Positions 15,874 to 22,319 of a DNA stretch of 42,985 nucleotides are shown piece by piece. Origin of the DNA: a virus; the IMG/VR virus record IMGVR_UViG_3300047496_000072, positions 1 through 42,985 of that record. One strand, given 5' to 3'. A program made the position numbers and the translations under genes. Below the pieces are notes generated by a model. That model did not search any database. It saw nothing but the letters and a program-made list of their open reading frames with translations, and was not told the origin of the DNA. The first letter of the stretch is position 1. Every line of letters starts with the position of its first letter.

Positions 15874-16548
15874 CTACCCGAAGGCGGCGCCCATGAGGCG
15901 GGAGAAGGTCGGAAGCGGGGCGGTCTCGTGGACGTCCATCGCCCCGTAGCGGATCGTTGGGCCGTCCTCGTGGCGCCACACGATGACGCACCCGGTGACC
16001 TCCACTTCGCCGTGGTCCTGGTGCTCACCCTCATGCCCGGCGATCAGGGTGCACTCTGAGTCCGTCCCGTCCTCGTGCATGAAGTCGTGGTGTGGCTCCA
16101 GGGCGCCGCATCGGCGCCCGGTTGGCTCGACCAGGTGGCTCGCTGGCGCCAGGACGGGGACGGTCTCGCCCTGGTCCGTGGTGTCGGTCCACTCCTGGTC
16201 CTCGCCGGGGTAGTTGTGGCCGGTGGGATCCACGACTGCCAGCACGTCCGACTCCTCCAGGTGGCAGGAGCCGAGCACTGTCACCCGTTGCAGTCCTTTG
16301 GCGGTAGTGCTGAAATCCCGCTGGTGTGCCCATCCTGTCCGGTACCAAGCGTCCAACTCTGCCAGTACATAGTCGTGGGCGCTGGCGCCGTCGCTGGCCA
16401 CGTCCGTGGTGAACAGGTCCGCCATGCGGAAAGCCGCAGCGTCCAAATCATCCACCTCGGAGTAGCTGGTGACCACCCCGGTTGGGCGGTCCGTGGTCAC
16501 GAGTAGCAAGCTAGGCATGGTGCTGTCCTCCTGGGTTGTAGGTGTCAT
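15874..16548 (-). CDS. Hypothetical protein with C-terminal Cys/His zinc-type motif (224 aa)
   Basis: I take ATG 16548 as the start because it overlaps the previous stop (TAATG); a second ATG at 16518 is also possible. Residues about 140-180 contain RRCGALEPHHDF, then CTLIAGHEGEHQDH. That C...H...C...GHxGxH arrangement is found in many small actinobacterial and phage proteins and probably binds zinc. The remainder is acidic and not recognised. It is the distal gene of the minus-strand island that begins with the amidoligase. Confidence 0.65.
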   Translation of the reverse strand: MTPTTQEDSTMPSLLLVTTDRPTGVVTSYSEVDDLDAAAFRMADLFTTDVASDGASAHDYVLAELDAWYRTGWAHQRDFSTTAKGLQRVTVLGSCHLEESDVLAVVDPTGHNYPGEDQEWTDTTDQGETVPVLAPASHLVEPTGRRCGALEPHHDFMHEDGTDSECTLIAGHEGEHQDHGEVEVTGCVIVWRHEDGPTIRYGAMDVHETAPLPTFSRLMGAAFG

Positions 16549-16715
16549 TAGTTCAACTCTCCCGGCTGTAGTGGTGTGTATGGTCGCAGTAGATCATCCT
16601 GTCCAATCAGTTCCATTAGTCGGACGGCCCACGCTTGAGCCTTAGCAGTCTTTCCGCAGTTCTCATACGCAATGGATTTAGCTAACGCTTGGGATGCTGC
16701 TGCTCTGTCGGTCAT
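16548..16715 (-). CDS. Small helical protein (55 aa)
   Basis: ATG 16715 gives a compact helical product (TDRAAASQALAKSIAYENCG, then AQAWAVRLMELIGQ) whose TAA overlaps the ATG of the 224-aa gene. No Shine-Dalgarno is visible. A perfect palindrome, TGGTCA-ttg-TGACCA (16717-16731), occupies the place where one would be, so translation may be leaderless or regulated. Function unknown. Confidence 0.6.
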   Translation of the reverse strand: MTDRAAASQALAKSIAYENCGKTAKAQAWAVRLMELIGQDDLLRPYTPLQPGELN

Positions 16716-16716
16716 G

Positions 16717-16731
16717 TGGTCATTGTGACCA
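16717..16731. promoter_or_regulatory. Palindrome at a start codon (possible operator)
   Basis: TGGTCA-TTG-TGACCA is a perfect 6-bp dyad one base upstream of the 55-aa gene's ATG. Its position suggests an operator or translational control site. This is inference. Confidence 0.35.
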
Positions 16732-16760
16732 TATCCGACACCCTTGTCTACCCCTGTCCT

Positions 16761-16802
16761 CACAACGATCCCACAACGCTCCCGCACAACGCTGGCACAA
16801 CG
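16761..16802. repeat. Four phased CACAACG heptamers
   Basis: CACAACG starts at 16761, 16772, 16785 and 16796, spaced 11, 13 and 11 bases, close to one helical turn. The array lies in the 206-base gap (16716-16921) upstream of the 55-aa gene. Phased iterons of this kind often bind a regulator or replication protein; none is identified. Confidence 0.55.
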
Positions 16803-16921
16803 GGGGCGGGTGCGGCGGGCCAGGCGGCGGGTGAGACTGAACCTGGAGACCGGGCCGTCACCGGGCCGGGCCACCTCGTGCACGCCGTCACACCACGGCC
16901 CACACTGTCGGTCACCGGGTC

Positions 16922-17179
16922 TCACCATGACGGCCGCTGTCGCACCATGAGTGGTGTCTGCCGTGGCTCCTGGCCCTCGGGAACAATCACAGTGCACGGT
17001 GTGGACCCACGGCGGGAGATTGAGAAGGCGTCGGTTGTGATCCACACCCTGAATCCATCAGTGTAAGTCCCAGTGACCAGGCCCACCATTCCGCCGAGAC
17101 CACGGGCGGATTGTGGCTCTACCAGGAAGTCACCCGCCCGCACGACAGAGAAAGTGACGGTTATCCGGTCTCCTCTCAT
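16922..17179 (-). CDS. Small hypothetical protein (85 aa) after the amidotransferase gene
   Basis: The ATG overlaps the stop of the class II amidotransferase-like gene (ATGA), so it is probably co-translated. The product looks beta-rich (RGDRITVTFSVVRAGDFLV, then GLVTGTYTDGFRVWITTDAF) with a basic C-terminus. No family is recognised. Coupling to the amidoligase set makes a role in the same pathway possible but unproven. Confidence 0.65.
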   Translation of the reverse strand: MRGDRITVTFSVVRAGDFLVEPQSARGLGGMVGLVTGTYTDGFRVWITTDAFSISRRGSTPCTVIVPEGQEPRQTPLMVRQRPSW

Positions 17180-18336
17180 GTTGCCTGGTCCAGTGCGAGA
17201 CCATCGGTAACCACGTATGGCACGAGAAGTGCATCGTTGGCGGGATCGACGGCCCAGGTGCGACCATCATCGGCCAGGTACAACCCGGTGTCAGGGTCCC
17301 AGTGCCCTTCAATGATGGGCACGCCTTGAGGAGTGAACCGTTGCTCCGTCACCGGGGCAGTCTCGGTCTCCTCCTCCTCCTCGTCCTCGGCACTGTCTGA
17401 CACGTTGTCCTCCAACCAATCGGCGCCGTCAAGGACGTCGGCGACCAGCTTCTCCAGCTCCCGGGCATCTCCTCCAACCCAGGCCCGTATATCATCGGGT
17501 TCCACGCACAGCAGGTCTGCCGCATGTTCCAGGCGTATCTGCCCTTCCGTTTGGGCCGGGACGGTCCTCCTGTAGAACGGGAGCAGCTCACCCCCCGGCC
17601 CTCGGGTGGTTCCCTCGGTCGCCGTGGTCATGGTGGCCCGAATGATCCGACCCTCATTGTTGCTCGTGAGTGTCCTCTCGGCACGCCTGGTCCGGTTGCC
17701 CCCCCACACTGCGGGAGTGCTAGTGCCCTGGTGTCCATGCCCGGTCCACCTCTCCCCATCCACGTAGCGGGGGCGGGTGCGAGCATGGGACAGATGGTGT
17801 GAGTACCAGCACGAGGTCCGCTGAGACCAGTGACCCTTCTCCTCATTCCAAATGATGCACCGGCCACCACGTTCCCGGCGTGCCGACAGGAGAACGACCT
17901 TGTTCGACTTGAGCCAGGCCTCGGTCTCGGCTTTGGTGTCCTGAAGTTCCTTCCAAGTCATCCCGGCAATGTGATCCTCGGCGAGAATGCGGGAGTCCGA
18001 ACGGTTGCCCCACGGCCCATCATGCAGGGGCATGACGCCGTTGTGTAGGAGCATCCACGGTTCGCCGGGAACCTGGAACGGGTGAGTATTCTCCTCATTG
18101 ACTCCGCCCTGGGTTGCGATGCGTGCGTGGAAGATTCCCCAACATTCGGGATGCTTATCCTGTTCCCGTAGGAAACCGTCAATGATGCGTTTTGCGTCCA
18201 ACGGATCCCGGTCACTGATCAAGTTGCCCCGGTAGCTGATCACGAACCCGAAACCGTCCGGATTCTCAAAACAGGCGTCGAGCAGGTCGTCCCGGGGGAT
18301 ACGTTCTCCAGGTGGTGCTGCGATGATGACACACAC
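17176..18336 (-). CDS. Class II glutamine amidotransferase-like (Ntn hydrolase) protein with acidic C-terminal extension
   Basis: The GTG start places Cys at residue 2 (MCVIIAAPPG), the expected N-terminal nucleophile of class II glutamine amidotransferases once Met is removed. Further family-like motifs are FHARIATQGG (69-78), NTHPF (83-87), LLHNGV (96-101) and a Ser-Asp-Ser near 114. Such domains release ammonia from glutamine or act as related Ntn hydrolases. After about residue 185 there is a separate region with an acidic run (EDEEEEETETAP) and a C-terminal segment EGHWDPDTGLYLADDGRTW. It follows the amidoligase gene by four bases in the same operon, matching the known association of phage amidoligases with such proteins. 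Substrate unknown. Confidence 0.85.
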   Translation of the reverse strand: MCVIIAAPPGERIPRDDLLDACFENPDGFGFVISYRGNLISDRDPLDAKRIIDGFLREQDKHPECWGIFHARIATQGGVNEENTHPFQVPGEPWMLLHNGVMPLHDGPWGNRSDSRILAEDHIAGMTWKELQDTKAETEAWLKSNKVVLLSARRERGGRCIIWNEEKGHWSQRTSCWYSHHLSHARTRPRYVDGERWTGHGHQGTSTPAVWGGNRTRRAERTLTSNNEGRIIRATMTTATEGTTRGPGGELLPFYRRTVPAQTEGQIRLEHAADLLCVEPDDIRAWVGGDARELEKLVADVLDGADWLEDNVSDSAEDEEEEETETAPVTEQRFTPQGVPIIEGHWDPDTGLYLADDGRTWAVDPANDALLVPYVVTDGLALDQAT

Positions 18337-18340
18337 GGTA

Positions 18341-19738
18341 CTAGGCCCTTTCGTGGGTCTCGGGTCCCGGCGAAATCGGGACGATGAATGAAACTCCTCG
18401 GTTAGCGCACAGCTGCGCTACGTGTTGCGTCTGCCCATCCTCCAGGTGGTCCAGACACCATTCTCCGAACCGTTCCCAGGTCACCTGGTCCCGGGTTGCG
18501 GGTGAGACTTTGACCTCACCGGAGAACTTGATCAGTGCGTCAATAAACGCACACTGTCCCAGGACCGACGATGCACACAAGGTGCCCTTCCAGTACCGGA
18601 GTTCGATAGTCTCGGGATTGACATTGATTGCCACGGAACGATCACCCTTGCTTTCCTTCCCGGCAATGACCCTTAATGGCGACTGCGGGCCGCTGGGCCG
18701 TTCAATGACGGAGTGCTCTAATCTCCAAGTGCGGATACGTTGCTCGTGAAAGTGGTCCAGGAGATAGGAGCTGGAGTACCCGCCATTAGGTGTCAGGTTG
18801 CGATCGTACACACTCCGTTCAACGGGTGTGAGGTTGGCCACGATCATGGGATGACCGGGACGTGGCGGGATGATGGGCCGTTGGCCCGGTTCCCGTTTCT
18901 TGGGCCATGCCGCATAGTGGGCATCCTGGCGCCCGGCCAACTTCACACACTGGTCCCGAAAGGCTGAGACCTGGAGCCACGAGAACAGGTACTCGTGTGC
19001 CCGGCCGTGGAAGGCCTTACGGGATACGTGAGCATGTAGTCCGGTGGACTCGTGCCCCCACGCCCTGCCACCTAGCGCCACGATCTCACCCAACACGCCG
19101 TCCAATCCCTCCGCCACAAGGTAGCGGTAGGTGCTCGGGTGCGTTTTGCACTCGGCGCCCGTTCGCAGTGAGCTGTCGTGCGTCGTCCATCCTAGGCCAG
19201 ACTCAAACCAGGCGACCACGATGTCCTGCACGTCCCCGTTAGGACATTCGGTTTCAATCTCCAGGCCCAGGTACGGTGCCCTGTCGGGCGCCACCGGGTA
19301 GCGGCCACCACTCCCCCGCCGCCTCATTTCTCGGGAGAGAGTAGAGAACGGTTGGGCAACCGGGTTGCCCTGGTCACTCACCTTGCAGTAGTTGACGGTT
19401 GGCGGAACGGCGCCGTATCCCATAACGGTTCGCATGGCACACTGGCAGGAACCGTCGCACGTGAAACCGCCGCAGGGTGCCCCGGTGCGCCCCTGGCACT
19501 CGTGATACCGCCGCTGGCCCTGCTCCTCGCAACCGGGGCAGGGAACACACCCGCAGGAAATGTCCCGGTGACCGCAGTGTCCACAAATCTCGTGGATGCG
19601 GGTAGGGATACGCCGATCCATACTGTCATACCCGATAGCGTCCCGGGTTGGCTCATCCTCGGGACGTGGCCGATGGTTCCTCATACCGGACGCACGTTGC
19701 TCCTCGCAGTCCCAGCAATAACACTCTCGCAGTGGCAC
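18341..19738 (-). CDS. Amidoligase (glutamine-synthetase-like fold) with N-terminal Cys-rich region
   Basis: The 465-aa product starts at GTG 19738, behind AGGAGGT. Residues about 6-100 hold some 17 cysteines in CxxC-type pairs (CYCWDC, CGHCGH, CGCVPCPGC, CDGSCQC), probably zinc fingers. From about 155 the sequence fits the phage amidoligase family: GLEIETE (158-164), CKTHPS, GLHAHVSR (233-240) and TIELRYWKG (377-385), which correspond to acidic, His and Arg/Glu residues of the COOH-NH2 ligase fold. These enzymes are predicted to form amide bonds using ATP. It precedes the class II amidotransferase-like gene and faces an ATP-grasp gene across a shared control region. The family call is fairly firm; the substrate is unknown. 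Confidence 0.85.
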   Translation of the reverse strand: MPLRECYCWDCEEQRASGMRNHRPRPEDEPTRDAIGYDSMDRRIPTRIHEICGHCGHRDISCGCVPCPGCEEQGQRRYHECQGRTGAPCGGFTCDGSCQCAMRTVMGYGAVPPTVNYCKVSDQGNPVAQPFSTLSREMRRRGSGGRYPVAPDRAPYLGLEIETECPNGDVQDIVVAWFESGLGWTTHDSSLRTGAECKTHPSTYRYLVAEGLDGVLGEIVALGGRAWGHESTGLHAHVSRKAFHGRAHEYLFSWLQVSAFRDQCVKLAGRQDAHYAAWPKKREPGQRPIIPPRPGHPMIVANLTPVERSVYDRNLTPNGGYSSSYLLDHFHEQRIRTWRLEHSVIERPSGPQSPLRVIAGKESKGDRSVAINVNPETIELRYWKGTLCASSVLGQCAFIDALIKFSGEVKVSPATRDQVTWERFGEWCLDHLEDGQTQHVAQLCANRGVSFIVPISPGPETHERA

Positions 19739-19785
19739 CCTTGCCTACCTCCTGCCCCCGGGAGTCCTCCCAGGTGGCATGAGGT

Positions 19786-19814
19786 ACACTGAACCTATCA
19801 GAAGGGAATGTCAA
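19786..19814 (-). promoter_or_regulatory. Amidoligase operon promoter, TTGACATTCC motif
   Basis: On the minus strand TTGACA (19814-19809) and CAGTGT (19791-19786) are 17 bases apart, and the predicted transcript has a leader of about 40 bases with AGGAGGT. The sequence reads TTGACATTCC, ten variable bases, then GTTCAG-T-GT. The divergent copy at 19872-19900 has the same frame. Confidence 0.5.
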
Positions 19815-19881
19815 CCCTCTTCCCGAAATAGCCTTCTGACCTGGGATTATGTAACTTTTTCATAATACCCCTTGACATTCC
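19805..19881. repeat. Nested inverted repeats between the divergent ligase genes
   Basis: The outer arms GGAATGTCAA (19805-19814) and TTGACATTCC (19872-19881) are a perfect 10-bp inverted repeat. An inner AT-rich dyad ATTATG/CATAAT lies at 19846-19851 and 19861-19866. The arrangement suggests one regulator controlling both directions. Confidence 0.6.
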
Positions 19882-19900
19882 AGGCGGAGGAGTTCAGAGT
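19872..19900 (+). promoter_or_regulatory. ATP-grasp promoter or operator, TTGACATTCC motif
   Basis: TTGACA (19872-19877), 17 bases and CAGAGT (19895-19900). A start 6-7 bases on would fall at the ATG (19907), giving a leaderless transcript. GGAGGAG within the spacer argues instead for a promoter further up, such as CATAAT at 19861-19866, with this motif acting as an operator. Confidence 0.4.
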
Positions 19901-19906
19901 GCCCGC

Positions 19907-20605
19907 ATGATCGTTTCATCATCCCGAAGGGTTCGGGGTAGTGGTGAGGCTTTGGAACGTGCCCTAGTGGCGGCAGGCTATAACGGCCCGCACGTCAACT
20001 ACGGCGCAAGCTGGAGCACTCACCCGGGAGCGCTGAACAGTCCGGAGTCAATCGGGCGGGCCGCTAATAAGCGGGTCGCACTGGAGACCATGCGGGCCGC
20101 TGGAGTTCCTACCCTGTTCCTACCGGGACCAATAGAGGAAGTGAACACGTGGCCTTGCGTGGCCCGGCGAGACTTCCACCAGGGCGGTAGGGGATTCTTT
20201 CTCTGCCATTCCAGGCGGGAGCTGGACCGAGCTATCAGGAAGGGTGCTACTCACTGCCAAACGTACCTGGAGGGTGCCCGGGAGTTTCGGGTGCACGTGT
20301 TCCAGGGGCAATCAATCAAACTCTCTGAGAAGATAGGAGGAGGAAACCATAGAACGGGTGCAACTTTTGTGCACCCTCGGGAGTTCGGTCACCGTAAGCG
20401 GCTGCGGCAGGCCGCTAAGGGTGCTGTCCTGGCCCTGGGCCTGGACTTTGGCGCCGTTGACCTCCTATGGAAGAGGGTAGAGGACCCAGGCGGATACGTG
20501 GACGTGTGCGCCGTCCTGGAGGTCAACACTGCCCCACGGTTGACTGATGCCACCAGCGACACACTGGCCCGGTACGTCAGTGCACTCATGCGGGTGCCAG
20601 AGTGA
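19907..20605 (+). CDS. ATP-grasp ligase
   Basis: The 232-aa product has the ATP-grasp hallmarks in order: a helical start with NKRVALETMRAAGVPT, the strand and Gly-rich nucleotide loop VARRDFHQGGRGFFL (86-99), YLEGAREFRVHVF with Glu126 and Arg128, FGAVDLLW with Asp185, and LEVNTAPRL with Glu205 and Asn207 as metal-binding residues. These enzymes join a carboxylate to an amine or thiol through an acyl-phosphate. The protein is short for the family, as are other phage copies. It is divergent from the amidoligase operon and shares its control motif, so the two ligases probably act in one pathway, such as building a peptide tag, modifying a protein or making a small metabolite. The substrate is unknown. 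Confidence 0.9.
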   Translation: MIVSSSRRVRGSGEALERALVAAGYNGPHVNYGASWSTHPGALNSPESIGRAANKRVALETMRAAGVPTLFLPGPIEEVNTWPCVARRDFHQGGRGFFLCHSRRELDRAIRKGATHCQTYLEGAREFRVHVFQGQSIKLSEKIGGGNHRTGATFVHPREFGHRKRLRQAAKGAVLALGLDFGAVDLLWKRVEDPGGYVDVCAVLEVNTAPRLTDATSDTLARYVSALMRVPE

Positions 20606-20610
20606 GAGGG

Positions 20611-20704
20611 TGTGGACAACCTGTGGATATGTTGGGGATAACTTTTCCACAGGCCGGGACTTCTAGCCTTCACCGGGCCACGATTTCTAGCCCGCACCGG
20701 GCCA
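20611..20704. other. Origin-like region: DnaA boxes and 24-bp iterons
   Basis: Three DnaA-box-like 9-mers cluster at 20611-20619 (TGTGGACAA, the reverse complement of the actinobacterial box TTGTCCACA), 20622-20630 (TGTGGATAT) and 20643-20651 (TTTTCCACA), with a CCTGTGG/CCACAGG dyad and GGGGATAAC between them. Two 24-bp-spaced copies of TTCTAGCC-n-n-CACCGGGCCA follow (20661 and 20685). The block lies in a 166-base gene-free gap just ahead of a strong promoter and the SSB gene. A replication origin is the natural reading, but it is inference. Confidence 0.6.
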
Positions 20705-20707
20705 ATG

Positions 20708-20736
20708 TTGACAGCGTGACAACATGCTGCTATGCT
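20708..20736 (+). promoter_or_regulatory. Strong early promoter, TTGACA-17-TATGCT
   Basis: A consensus TTGACA (20708-20713) and TATGCT (20731-20736) are spaced by 17 bases. It would drive the 68-aa gene, SSB and the long coupled early run. The -10 equals that of the promoter at 11539-11567. Confidence 0.75.
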
Positions 20737-20771
20737 GACTCCAGTCACACAAACCGTTGCAAGGAGGTTTT

Positions 20772-20978
20772 GTGGTTCGCAGAGCCAACTGTCCCGAAGT
20801 GAAGGTTATTTTATCGACCGCACGAAAGGCCAAATGGCTAGTGATCGAGACAAAGTCTGGTTGGAGAGTCCTCTCTCCGAACGGAGTGGATGCGGTCACT
20901 ATTCACCAAACACTCTCGGATCATCGAGGAATCAAGAATGCGAAGGCTCTATTTCGTAGCTTCGGATTAGAGCTGTAG
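20772..20978 (+). CDS. Small HicA-like or dsRBD-fold-type protein (68 aa)
   Basis: I chose GTG 20772 because AAGGAGG ends about five bases before it. The product contains AKWLVIETKSGWRVLSPNGV and then VTIHQTLSDHRGIKNAKALF, a beta-beta-helix order that resembles small HicA-type or RNA-binding-fold proteins common in actinophages. No antitoxin partner is adjacent, so a toxin function is not implied. It is the first gene under the strong promoter, directly before SSB. Confidence 0.7.
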   Translation: MVRRANCPEVKVILSTARKAKWLVIETKSGWRVLSPNGVDAVTIHQTLSDHRGIKNAKALFRSFGLEL

Positions 20979-21003
20979 CCAAGACAGAGAAAGAGGAGAG
21001 CAA

Positions 21004-21453
21004 GTGCCCAACACAACAGTCGCCCTGGTTGGCAACCTGACCAGGGACCCCGAGTTGAAGTTCACGCAATCGGGTTTGCCCGTTGCCAACTTCAGCATTG
21101 CCGTCAGCGAGGGAACGAAGGACAATCCCAAGACCAGCTTCTACGACGTGTCGGCGTGGCGCAGCCTCGCACAGAACGCCGTGGACAGCCTGCACAAGGG
21201 CCTCCGGGTCGTCGTGTTCGGCGTCCTGGACCAGAGCAACTGGGAGGACAACGACGGCAACAAGCGGACCCGGGTGCAGGTGACAGCAGAGGCCCTCGGC
21301 CCGGACCTGCGGTTCCACACCGCACACGTTCAGTCCACGTCGGCGCCACAGCAGGCACAGGGCATCACGCAGGCACCCCAGCAGGGAGCACCGCAGGGCT
21401 ACCCAGACAGCGCCACCCAGGCACCCCGTGACTTCCGGGAGGAGCCGTTCTAA
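21004..21453 (+). CDS. ssb: Single-stranded DNA-binding protein (SSB)
   Basis: The 149-aa product starts at GTG 21004 behind GAGGAGAG. The N-terminal 110 residues are a typical OB-fold: TTVALVGNLTRDPELKFTQSG at the start, then VANFSIAVSE, SFYDVSAWRSLAQNAV and LRVVVFGVLDQSNWED. A Gln/Pro-rich linker leads to an acidic tip (DFREEPF), the usual binding tail for partner proteins. It coats single strands during replication and recombination and probably works with the Rad52-type protein at 24086. It lies next to the origin-like region. Confidence 0.95.
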   Translation: MPNTTVALVGNLTRDPELKFTQSGLPVANFSIAVSEGTKDNPKTSFYDVSAWRSLAQNAVDSLHKGLRVVVFGVLDQSNWEDNDGNKRTRVQVTAEALGPDLRFHTAHVQSTSAPQQAQGITQAPQQGAPQGYPDSATQAPRDFREEPF

Positions 21454-21493
21454 TGCCAACCCGGGAACAGCTAATGCCAACCTGGGAACAGCT
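21452..21493 (+). repeat. 21-bp tandem duplication of a start region
   Basis: Two copies of a 21-base unit (TAATGCCAACC-y-GGGAACAGC, one mismatch) are in tandem at 21452-21472 and 21473-21493. The unit contains the start codon, so the encoded protein begins MPTREQL-MPTWEQL with two possible starts. Confidence 0.85.
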
Positions 21494-21713
21494 GGAGGGG
21501 GCCTGGCGGGAGCATAGGTCGTACACCTTTGTCCCACTTACTACTGACCTGATGCCCGACACCCCACACGTTTACCCGAGTGTTCACAATCCGATGACCT
21601 GTGAACTCTGTATCCTGGCGGAGATAGAGCGGATCGGTCGGCCAGTCCCGGAGCCGCCACGTCCTGGTCGGCTTGCTGACCGTCTGCGGATGCGCCGGGC
21701 TATTGCCGTCTAG
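21453..21713 (+). CDS. Small hypothetical protein (86 aa) with duplicated N-terminus
   Basis: The ATG overlaps the SSB stop (TAATG). The 21-bp duplication produces MPTREQL-MPTWEQL at the N-terminus, and initiation at 21474 is also possible. The middle has a Cys pair (NPMTCELCILAEIERIG) and the C-terminus is basic (LADRLRMRRAIAV). No family is recognised. It is part of a run of small coupled genes. Confidence 0.7.
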   Translation: MPTREQLMPTWEQLEGAWREHRSYTFVPLTTDLMPDTPHVYPSVHNPMTCELCILAEIERIGRPVPEPPRPGRLADRLRMRRAIAV

Positions 21714-21843
21714 CCAGCGGACATACGAATGCCCGAAGTGCCATCTGCGGGTGACTTGCCGGGGCCGGGTGGAAGGACACCTGTGCCCCGGCAACAAGTC
21801 GAAGTGGGTGCCCGGGCGCCAATGGAAAGAGGTGGAGGGATGA
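21703..21843 (+). CDS. Small zinc-ribbon protein (46 aa)
   Basis: This frame gives a clear zinc-ribbon-type sequence: RTYECPKCHLRVTCRGRV, then GHLCPGNKSKW and a C-terminus WKEVEG. Its stop overlaps the next ATG (ATGA). The start is uncertain: TTG 21703 is used here and TTG 21673 is possible; both overlap the preceding gene in another frame. The Cys pattern and coupling support it despite the weak start. Confidence 0.55.
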   Translation: MPSSQRTYECPKCHLRVTCRGRVEGHLCPGNKSKWVPGRQWKEVEG

Positions 21844-21950
21844 CACACGGACACTGCCGGGGATGCGGAGACCAGACGTTTGGTACTGACATCTGCGACG
21901 ATTGCGAGCAGCGTGCTGACGCTGAGGAGGACCGGGATGACGAAGAGTAG
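21840..21950 (+). CDS. Zinc-finger micropeptide (36 aa)
   Basis: Starts at ATG 21840 overlapping the previous stop. It carries two CxxC pairs (HCRGCGDQTFGTDICDDC) and an acidic tail (DAEEDRDDEE), a minimal four-Cys zinc-binding unit. The function is not recognised. Confidence 0.65.
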   Translation: MTHGHCRGCGDQTFGTDICDDCEQRADAEEDRDDEE

Positions 21951-22173
21951 CGGCATCGAGTTTTGGGACGATGCCAGAGACCCTCGTCATGGCACCGTCA
22001 ACGGATACACCAACCTGCTGTGCTCGTGCGACAGGTGTCGGGAGGCGTGGCGTGTTGCCCACAAGGCGTACATGCACCGTGACAACAACCTGGAGAAGCA
22101 CGCCGACAGGGCCATTGCGGCCCGGGGTGGCACCAGGACCAAGCCGTACAAGCCCCGACAGAGGGAGGAGTAA
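21937..22173 (+). CDS. Small Cys-containing phage protein (78 aa)
   Basis: The ATG at 21937 overlaps the end of the previous gene. The sequence PRHGTVNGYTNLLCSCDRC, then REAWRVAHKAYMHR follows a pattern common in actinophages (HGTxxGYxxxxCxCxxCRxA), probably a small zinc fold with a basic helix that could bind nucleic acid. The C-terminus is basic (KPYKPRQREE). Function unknown. Confidence 0.72.
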   Translation: MTKSSGIEFWDDARDPRHGTVNGYTNLLCSCDRCREAWRVAHKAYMHRDNNLEKHADRAIAARGGTRTKPYKPRQREE

Positions 22174-22319
22174 TGCCTCAGCTCGTTACGGACGGCTACG
22201 CCCGGTGCCCCACGTGTAGGGCGCTTGTCAGGGTGCTGTGCAAGTACCACTGGGGCAGCCTGTTGGCCGTCCACCTGCACCAGGGACGGGTGTGTCCGAC
22301 GACGCAGATACCGGCATGA
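22173..22319 (+). CDS. Zinc-ribbon-type protein (48 aa)
   Basis: Starts at ATG 22173 (TAATG overlap) and stops with an ATGA overlap to the next gene. The product begins PQLVTDGYARCPTCRALV and has later Cys and His residues (VLCKYHWG, HLHQGRVCP). It is one of several consecutive small zinc-type proteins. No function assigned. Confidence 0.62.
   Translation: MPQLVTDGYARCPTCRALVRVLCKYHWGSLLAVHLHQGRVCPTTQIPA

Noticed and set aside
15687-15949. Two overlapping plus-strand frames near 15.7-15.9 kb
   Set aside because: Arg/Ala-rich low-complexity translations over hairpin DNA, with no ribosome-binding site.
20772-20978. HicA toxin of a toxin-antitoxin pair
   Set aside because: The fold pattern is only loosely HicA-like and the neighbouring gene is SSB, not an antitoxin.
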